NCBI GenBank assembly: GCA_903887095.1
Contig: CAISOQ010000259.1
Coordinates: forward strand, 1-6,763
Source of the DNA: an uncultured Flavobacteriia bacterium
GTDB taxonomy: Bacteria > Bacteroidota > Bacteroidia > Flavobacteriales_D > Crocinitomicaceae
Direction: 5' to 3'
Length of the DNA stretch: 6,763 nt
Every line of letters starts with the position of its first letter. Position 1 is the first letter of the stretch. Both the position numbers and the translations under genes were made by a program. Of the stretch, positions 1-4,054 are shown one piece after another. The notes under the pieces were generated by a model. It was given only the letters and a program-made list of their open reading frames with translations. It was not told the origin of the DNA and made no database searches.

Positions 1-39
1 CAATTAAATGCCAAAAAAAATAAACCTATTCAATTGTAA
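1..39 (+). CDS. Possible C-terminal end of an upstream gene (partial)
   Basis: Frame 1 is open from the window edge and ends at a TAA (37-39), giving a short hydrophilic tail ending NKPIQL. The other two plus frames meet stops within the first 21 bases. The stop falls directly before the tandem repeat, which would fit an intergenic region starting there. Thirteen codons cannot identify a gene, and an open frame this short is expected by chance. This is a weak boundary hypothesis only. Confidence 0.22.
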   Translation, partial: QLNAKKNKPIQL

Positions 40-40
40 T

Positions 41-94
41 TTGAACATTTTGAACGAAGTGAACATTTTGAACCCGTTGAACAAATTGAACATC
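41..94. repeat. 9-bp tandem repeat, TTGAACNNN x 6
   Basis: The hexamer TTGAAC starts at 41, 50, 68, 77 and 86, with a one-base variant (GTGAAC) at 59. This gives six units at an exact 9-bp period. The three bases after each hexamer vary (ATT, GAA, ATT, CCG, AAA, ATC), so the hexamer is kept and the spacer drifts. On the minus strand the unit reads GTTCAA. No GTTCAA lies on the same strand, so the array does not fold into a hairpin. It sits between a possible gene end at 39 and the T-rich end of the minus-strand transcription unit. Similar TTGAAC-type short repeats are, from general knowledge, common between genes in Flavobacteria; their function is unknown to me. Confidence 0.85.
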
Positions 95-119
95 GTTTAA
101 ATCGTAAACTTTTGAAAAA

Positions 120-350
120 ATAAAAAACCCATGCAGCTGAGTTTTCCGAAGCTTCAGAAAACACGTTTAGGATTGCCGACATTCTTTGTAATCTGCTGAT
201 AGAAATCCTTCTAAAACCGTTTCCAGTTTGCAGCCCGCCATTGCTTGCCTGAGACGCTCCTGATGGTCAAATAGGTAAGCTTCAAGATAAAACTGCATGG
301 GCTCCGCACAATGCGGATAGGTTAACTCTACGACTCACGTGAGAACCATG
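120..350 (-). ncRNA. Candidate structured non-coding RNA of about 225-230 nt
   Basis: The minus strand has a complete small transcription unit: a promoter at 354-382, a paired core, and a T-rich tract (127-115, TTTTTTATTTTTT) directly after the last helix. The core is closed by CCCATGCAG (301-293) pairing perfectly with CTGCATGGG (136-128). An alternative register extends CCCATGC/GCATGGG with AGTTTT (294-289) against AAAACT (145-140). Next inward is GAAGCTT (283-277) with AAGCTTC (154-148). Deeper, AATCC/TAAA (204-215) pairs with 166-174 around a 3-nt bulge. A small 5' hairpin is CCGCA-loop-TGCGG (316-304). The size and long closed-rod shape recall 6S RNA, but I do not recognise its sequence signatures, nor those of RNase P, SRP RNA or tmRNA. 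A 43-codon ORF (298-167) lies inside; its ATG is buried in the closing helix, which favours RNA over mRNA. Family unknown. Confidence 0.5.
128..154 (-). terminator. 3' arm of closing helix plus T-tract; likely end of the minus-strand RNA
   Basis: On the minus strand, AAGCTTC (154-148), AAAACT (145-140) and CTGCATGGG (136-128) each have a complement far upstream at 277-301. The last pair is followed at once by the T-run at 127-115. A local alternative also exists: GTTTTC and GAAAAC flank a TGAAGCTTCG core at 162-141. Either form could stop transcription. The plus strand has no T-run after position 301, so a plus-strand transcript would lack this ending. Confidence 0.5.
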
Positions 351-353
351 ACA

Positions 354-382
354 CAAATTTAGTTTTTCCCTTTGAATTCAAA
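354..382 (-). promoter_or_regulatory. Bacteroidetes-type promoter for the candidate RNA
   Basis: Read on the minus strand, TTTG (382-379) is followed after exactly 17 nt by TAAATTTG (361-354), an exact match to the TANNTTTG -7 consensus of this phylum. Transcription would start near 350-347. An ATG at 349-347 falls on that start point and runs only four codons to TGA, so it is unlikely to be a true gene start. Confidence 0.6.
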
Positions 383-405
383 GTGGCTAACAATCCTTAT
401 TTTCG
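371..405 (+). promoter_or_regulatory. Probable divergent promoter for the methyltransferase gene
   Basis: TTTG (371-374) and TATTTTCG (398-405, one mismatch to TANNTTTG) are 23 nt apart, at the upper end of the usual spacing. The predicted start near 409 leaves a leader of about 17 nt before the GTG at 426, like the other genes here. The TTTG is the left half of the palindrome TTTGAATTCAAA (371-382), whose right half supplies the TTTG of the opposite promoter. An inverted repeat CTTATT-7 nt-AATAAG (396-414) overlaps the -7 box and start site and could be an operator. Confidence 0.4.
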
Positions 406-425
406 CATAATAAGAAATTGATCAC

Positions 426-1214
426 GTGCAAGAACGACATACAGACAGAAAGCAGTACTTCGAAGAACAAGGAGTTGTAACTCAGAAATATGTAATTCCT
501 TTTATTGAAGAAATCATTCCAATTACTTCATATTTGGTAATCGCTGAGATTGGTTGTGGAGAAGCAGGAAATGTGCAACCTTTTGTTGAAATGGGCTGTA
601 AAGTGTATGGTATTGACATCTCTGAAAACAAAATTGCGAACGGAAAACTTTTTTACCAAAACCACCCTAACAGAGACAATTTAAAACTTATTGCCAGTGA
701 TATTTATAAACTTAATACTTCAGAAGTTGAGAAGTTTGATCTAGTTTATATGCGAGATACAATTGAACATATTCCGAACCAGGAGTTATTTTTCGCTCAC
801 ATAAAACAGTATTTAAAGCCAGGCAGTAAACTCTTCTTTGGTTTCCCATCATGGAGAATGCCATTTGGTGGACACCAGCAAATCTGTAGAAGCAAATTTC
901 TAAGTTTTCTACCTTATTTTCACTTGTTGCCCTACCCACTTTACAGAGGAATATTGAAATTATTTGGGGAAAGTAAAGAAACAATTGTTTGCTTAGAAGA
1001 AATCAGGGATACAAAAATAAGCATTGGCCGTTTTAAGAAAATTGTTACTGAGAATGGTTTTAGCATCAAAAAGGAAACATTGTATTTGATTAATCCGAAT
1101 TACGAAATCAAATTTAAGTTGAAGCTTCGCAAGCTGCCGAGATTGCTGAATATTCCATTTGTAAGAGATTTCTTCACTACAACATGCTACTATGTCCTTG
1201 AAAACAAAGCATGA
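426..1214 (+). CDS. Class I SAM-dependent methyltransferase
   Basis: A 262-residue protein with the Rossmann-type methyltransferase fold. Motif I is AEIGCGEAG (residues 40-48), the glycine-rich loop that binds S-adenosylmethionine. GIDIS (62-66) supplies the acidic residue for the ribose, SD (91-92) lies near the adenine site, and FDLVYMRDTIEHI (104-116) and LKPGSKLFFGFP (130-141) form strands 4 and 5. A striking WRMPFGGHQ segment (143-151) follows strand 5, where substrate contacts usually sit. The C-terminal third is basic and aromatic. No signal peptide is visible, so it should be cytoplasmic. The start is GTG: an in-frame TAA lies at 411-413, the next in-frame Met is at residue 56, and the N-terminal YFEEQ...VTQKYV region looks like part of the domain. 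The substrate is unknown; such enzymes often act on small molecules, lipids or sugars. The gene has its own probable promoter, and efp follows after 68 nt with a separate promoter. Confidence 0.88.
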   Translation: MQERHTDRKQYFEEQGVVTQKYVIPFIEEIIPITSYLVIAEIGCGEAGNVQPFVEMGCKVYGIDISENKIANGKLFYQNHPNRDNLKLIASDIYKLNTSEVEKFDLVYMRDTIEHIPNQELFFAHIKQYLKPGSKLFFGFPSWRMPFGGHQQICRSKFLSFLPYFHLLPYPLYRGILKLFGESKETIVCLEEIRDTKISIGRFKKIVTENGFSIKKETLYLINPNYEIKFKLKLRKLPRLLNIPFVRDFFTTTCYYVLENKA

Positions 1215-1254
1215 TTAAAGTAATTCAGATAGCATGTACCTGCAATTGATTTCC

Positions 1255-1262
1255 TATCTTTG
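1255..1262 (+). promoter_or_regulatory. -7 promoter box of efp
   Basis: TATCTTTG is an exact TANNTTTG match followed by CACCG, a common arrangement in this phylum. It predicts a start near 1266 and a leader of about 17 nt before the ATG at 1283. I see no good TTTG at the expected upstream distance, so the -33 element is weak or absent. Confidence 0.55.
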
Positions 1263-1282
1263 CACCGAAATTTTCGATTAAA

Positions 1283-1849
1283 ATGGCAACTACAGCAGAA
1301 ATTAAAAACGGATTGTGTATCAAGCACAACGAAAAACTTTTTCAAATTATTGAATTCCAGCATGTGAAACCTGGTAAAGGACCGGCATTTGTTCGAACTA
1401 AAATAAGACAAATTGAATCTGGAAAAGTATTGGATCACACCTTTTCAGCAGGACATAAAATTGAAATTGTTCGAATAGAAAATAGAGAATACCAATATTT
1501 GTATCAAGAAGGAACTGATTTTGTGTTCATGAATAATGAAACCTTCGAACAAGTTAATATTCCTGCTAAAATGATCGAAAAACCATTGTTTTTGGTTGAA
1601 GGTATGATTTGTAACATTCTCTTTCATGCTGAAGAAGAAATGCCACTTGTTGTTGATTTACCGATGTACATTATTTCTGAGGTTACATACACGGAGCCTG
1701 GTGTCAAAGGGGATACGGCTACAAACTCTATGAAGCCTGCAACGATTGCTTCGGGTGCAGAAGTTCGAGTGCCTCTTTTTATTGACAATGGCGAAGTAAT
1801 TAAAGTTGATACACGAACAGGTGTTTACGTGGAAAGAGTTAAAAATTAA
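1283..1849 (+). CDS. efp: Translation elongation factor P
   Basis: EF-P binds the ribosome between the P and E sites and restores peptide-bond formation when the ribosome stalls at runs of prolines. The protein has 188 residues, the normal full length, with the three-domain layout: KOW-like domain I (about 1-62), OB domain II (about 65-128) and OB domain III (about 130-188). The loop KPGKGPAF (29-36) carries Lys32 at the tip that reaches the peptidyl-transferase centre; in other bacteria this residue is lysylated, rhamnosylated (as Arg) or otherwise modified. The C-terminal family signature runs from KPATIASG (151-158) through VRVP (161-164) to DNGEVI (168-173). PGVKGDTA (139-146) is also typical. 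Nothing is missing. Its own -7 box lies upstream and a hairpin terminator follows, so it looks monocistronic. No EF-P modification enzyme is present in the window. Confidence 0.98.
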   Translation: MATTAEIKNGLCIKHNEKLFQIIEFQHVKPGKGPAFVRTKIRQIESGKVLDHTFSAGHKIEIVRIENREYQYLYQEGTDFVFMNNETFEQVNIPAKMIEKPLFLVEGMICNILFHAEEEMPLVVDLPMYIISEVTYTEPGVKGDTATNSMKPATIASGAEVRVPLFIDNGEVIKVDTRTGVYVERVKN

Positions 1850-1867
1850 TTTTATTCAAACTTATAC

Positions 1868-1895
1868 AAAGGGGTTCTGTTGAATCCCTTTTTTT
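1868..1895 (+). terminator. Rho-independent terminator after efp
   Basis: AAAGGGGTTC (1868-1877) pairs with GAATCCCTTT (1882-1891) over 10 positions, one a G-T wobble, around a TGTT loop. It continues into an unbroken T-run to 1895. It starts 18 nt after the efp stop. The stem overlaps the longest reading frame of the next gene, which argues that the next gene really starts at 1901. Confidence 0.75.
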
Positions 1896-1900
1896 ATGCC

Positions 1901-2686
1901 ATGCCATTTGTACAATTAAATAAAATCCGGCTTCATTACGAGGAAATTACTTCGACACAAACACGCCTAAATTCTCCAGTTCTCGTATTTCTGCATGAAG
2001 CGCTTGGCTCGATTCCCCAATGGAAAGATTTTCCAAGACTTTTATGTGAAGAACTCCAATTGAATGGAATCGTTTATGAACGTCAAGGTTACGGAAAATC
2101 AAGTGAATTAACATCAAAAAGGGACGCATCCTATCTGCACAACTACGCACACGAAGAATTACCAAGTTTTCTTTCTAAATTATATCCTGAAGATCAACAA
2201 TTTATTTTAGTTGGACATTCAGACGGTGGCACAATCGCTTTACTTTATGCGGCAATGTATTCAGAAAAAATCAAAGCAATCATATCAATGGCTGCACATG
2301 TTATAAATGAACCTGAAACAATTGCAGGAATCGCACCAGCAATAGACGCCTTTGAAAAAGGAAAATTAGATAAGTTGTACAATTACCATGGCGACAAAAC
2401 CAAAGTACTTTTTTATGCATGGGCCAACACTTGGTTAGCGGACGACTTTTTAAACTGGAATATCTGTGAAGATATATCTTCAATTCAATCTCCCTGTCTG
2501 ATAGCACAAGGCGCTCAAGATCAGTATGGAACGCCCAAACAACTTGAGTTAATAAAATCAAATATAAAAGGGAAGTGTGAAACAATACTACTAAATGAAT
2601 GTGGCCATCATCCTCATTTAGAACAAAAGAATCTCACCATTTCCTCTATCAAACAATGGTATTTAGGAATTACAAAACAATCATGA
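1901..2686 (+). CDS. Alpha/beta fold hydrolase
   Basis: A 261-residue single-domain alpha/beta hydrolase without a signal peptide. Counting from the ATG at 1901, VLVFLHEALGS (27-37) holds the His-Glu segment of the oxyanion region, ERQGYGKS (60-67) is the typical loop after strand 4, and GHSDGG (105-110) is the nucleophile elbow with Ser107. The acid is likely Asp207 in AQGAQDQYGTP (202-212), and CGHHPHLEQ (234-242) carries the catalytic His236. The triad is therefore complete and the enzyme should be active, as an esterase, lactonase or C-C hydrolase; the substrate cannot be read from sequence. A longer frame begins at a TTG at 1880, but that codon sits in the efp terminator loop, and the ATG gives a normal N terminus. 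Only 30 nt separate it from the DUF2452 gene, so co-transcription is likely. No clear promoter is visible, so transcription may depend on read-through past the efp terminator. Confidence 0.88.
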   Translation: MPFVQLNKIRLHYEEITSTQTRLNSPVLVFLHEALGSIPQWKDFPRLLCEELQLNGIVYERQGYGKSSELTSKRDASYLHNYAHEELPSFLSKLYPEDQQFILVGHSDGGTIALLYAAMYSEKIKAIISMAAHVINEPETIAGIAPAIDAFEKGKLDKLYNYHGDKTKVLFYAWANTWLADDFLNWNICEDISSIQSPCLIAQGAQDQYGTPKQLELIKSNIKGKCETILLNECGHHPHLEQKNLTISSIKQWYLGITKQS

Positions 2687-2716
2687 ACATTACAACTATC
2701 CATATGTTTAGTTGAT

Positions 2717-3169
2717 ATGGCAGAAAAAGAATTTCAAAACCCCATAGACCCAGACAAAATCACTCAAAATCCACATTCCCTGGAATATCCGCATCACGCG
2801 GGAAGTGCTTTGATTCAACCTGAAGACAGAGGGAAAATAAAAGGAAGGGCGCTTTCAGCGATGGAGCATCAGACCGACATGCAATTGTCTCAGATTTATG
2901 AGCAAATGCAATTGTTGGCTGAACAAGCAAAAAAATTACAAGACCGAAAGAAAATATCCGAGTTCATTTACCAGTCAGAAATGCGCTTTGAACCATTAAT
3001 CAATCATGTTTACCACCTTTACGTAAAAGGAAATGGGCAGTATTTACTCTCCATGATTGCCCCAAATCAATGGGGAAGATCAAAAAATGATTTTAATTTC
3101 ATGGCTACAATCAAACTCTTAGCTGACCACACTTGGGATGTTTTGGAAAAAAACGATGACTTTATTTAA
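2717..3169 (+). CDS. DUF2452 family protein
   Basis: A 150-residue soluble protein that I recognise as DUF2452, a family of unknown function widespread in Bacteroidetes. Recognisable blocks are NPIDPDKITQNPHSLEYPH (8-26), GSALIQPEDRGKIKGRALSAM (29-49, basic), a predicted helical or coiled-coil stretch QTDMQLSQIYEQMQLLAEQA (52-71), a middle block SEMRFEPLINHVYHLY (87-102) and a C-terminal block LSMIAPNQWGR (111-121) leading to KLLADHTWDVL (133-143). The length matches the family. It has no signal peptide, membrane segment or obvious catalytic motif. The ATG at 2717 is the first in frame after the hydrolase stop. A near-consensus TATGTTTA (2703-2710) lies too close to the start to be convincing as a promoter, so co-transcription with the hydrolase is favoured. 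Its stop is only 10 nt from that of the convergent yaaA. Confidence 0.85.
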   Translation: MAEKEFQNPIDPDKITQNPHSLEYPHHAGSALIQPEDRGKIKGRALSAMEHQTDMQLSQIYEQMQLLAEQAKKLQDRKKISEFIYQSEMRFEPLINHVYHLYVKGNGQYLLSMIAPNQWGRSKNDFNFMATIKLLADHTWDVLEKNDDFI

Positions 3170-3179
3170 CGATTTCCAT

Positions 3180-3943
3180 TTACCTTATAAAAACCCATTC
3201 TGATTCTGTTGATTGCTTTTCATCGTAAGTGTAGCCATTTACAGTGTATAGTTTAAGTTCTTCAATTTCCTTCAAATTATCTTGTACAATGTATCTTGCC
3301 ATTGCTCCTCGCGCATGCTTGGCATACATCATTACTACCTTAAATTCACCATTTTTTAATTCCTTAAACTGAGGTGTAATCACTTTATTTTTCAGTAATT
3401 TAAAGTCTATGGCCTTCGAATATTCTGTTGAAGCCAGATTCACTATTGATTCATTTGCAGAAAGTTCGGACTTTAAGTGATTCGTTAATTTCTTTCGCCA
3501 AAAATCATACAAGTTTTTCTGAGATGGAGAAATCTGCCATCTAGTCCCCATTTCAAGTCGATAAGGATACAGAGATCGAGTGGCTTCAAAACACCATATA
3601 AACCTGATAAAATAAATACACTCTCTTGAGCCCGAGTTAATTCCAATTCACTTAAACTTGATACATCAAATCCCTTGTATACCTCTCCATTGAATGCAAA
3701 AATGGCTGGAATAATGTTCTCAGAAACTTCCAGAGGCTTTAACCATTGCTGAAAACGAGCATGATTTAATTCCGCTAAATCCGGAGAGATTGACATTTGT
3801 TGAGCAATTTTCTTAGGTGAAAACTTTTGAAGTTTTTTTATCAATTTTTCAGATTCTTCCAAAAAACTAGCTTGACTTACCAACGGTGCTTTCCAATTAT
3901 CCGTTAGTTGTAATGATTTAGCAGGAGAAAGAAGAATTTTCAT
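3180..3943 (-). pseudogene. yaaA: YaaA (DUF328/UPF0246) peroxide stress protein, split by a one-base frameshift
   Basis: YaaA limits intracellular free iron during peroxide stress in E. coli and so protects DNA. The gene lies in two overlapping frames. The first (from ATG 3943) gives residues 1-124, with the family start MKILLSPAKS, the FNGEVYKGFD block (84-93) and SGLYGVLKPLDL (113-124). The second continues with YPYRLEMGTRW, NLYDFW, LASTEYSKAI and MYAKHARGAMARYI, then stops at 3180. The family consensus here is of the form PLDL-x-x-PYRLEMGT, but only five bases (TGTAT) separate the codons for L and P. One missing base at about 3571/3572 explains this; adding an A would restore LMYPYRLEMGT and a protein of 254 residues, the normal length. 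As written, the first frame ends after 28 foreign residues. Both halves are otherwise well preserved, so the break is recent or a sequencing error. The ATG at 3551 is just the Met of LEMGT, not a gene start. Confidence 0.93.
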
Positions 3944-3956
3944 AGTTAGTTTTTGT

Positions 3957-3964
3957 CAAATTTA
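3957..3964 (-). promoter_or_regulatory. -7 promoter box of yaaA
   Basis: On the minus strand this reads TAAATTTG, an exact TANNTTTG match. It predicts a start near 3953 and a leader of about 10 nt before the ATG at 3943. I find no TTTG at the right distance upstream. A 10-bp palindrome, GAAATATTTC (3975-3984), lies where the -33 region should be and could be an operator, though AT-rich palindromes are common by chance. Confidence 0.5.
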
Positions 3965-3999
3965 CATATCAAAAGAAATATTTCATGTGAATTCTGACA

Positions 4000-4030
4000 T
4001 TTGATTATGATTCTTTTTTCACTAAATTTG
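4000..4030 (+). promoter_or_regulatory. Promoter of the T9SS cargo gene
   Basis: TTTG (4000-4003), a 19-nt spacer and TAAATTTG (4023-4030) match the Bacteroidetes promoter consensus in both boxes and in spacing. The predicted start near 4034 leaves about 20 nt of leader. A second, poorer box, TAAACTTG (4043-4050), is too close to the ATG. The box runs into an inverted repeat TTTGAA-A-TTCAAA (4027-4039). Confidence 0.65.
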
Positions 4031-4054
4031 AAATTCAAACTCTAAACTTGAACT

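Noticed and set aside
130..200. Plus-strand 22-codon ORF from ATG 131
   Set aside because: It is very short, lies antisense to the candidate RNA, and its ATG arises only because GCATGC in the helix end is symmetric.
128..301. Inverted repeats CCCATGCAG/CTGCATGGG as ends of a small mobile element (MITE)
   Set aside because: No direct repeat duplication flanks the ends, and the inner helices, promoter and T-tract fit a transcribed RNA better.
335..337. In-frame TGA as a selenocysteine codon
   Set aside because: It is four codons after an ATG that coincides with the predicted transcription start. No recognisable SECIS element or selenoprotein family was seen.
337..342. CACGTG at 337-342 and again at 424-429 as a paired operator
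   Set aside because: Two 6-bp palindromes about 87 bp apart can arise by chance, and one spans the GTG start codon of the methyltransferase gene.
1880..1900. TTG start for the alpha/beta hydrolase
   Set aside because: The codon lies in the loop of the efp terminator hairpin, and an in-frame ATG follows at 1901.
1190..2585. Minus-strand ORFs opposite efp and the hydrolase
   Set aside because: They are shadows of clearly conserved plus-strand genes and their translations look unlike proteins.
3485..3551. Two separate genes, with the second starting at ATG 3551
   Set aside because: Both frames are consecutive parts of one YaaA protein, and the ATG is the Met of the conserved LEMGT block. A one-base deletion explains the split better.
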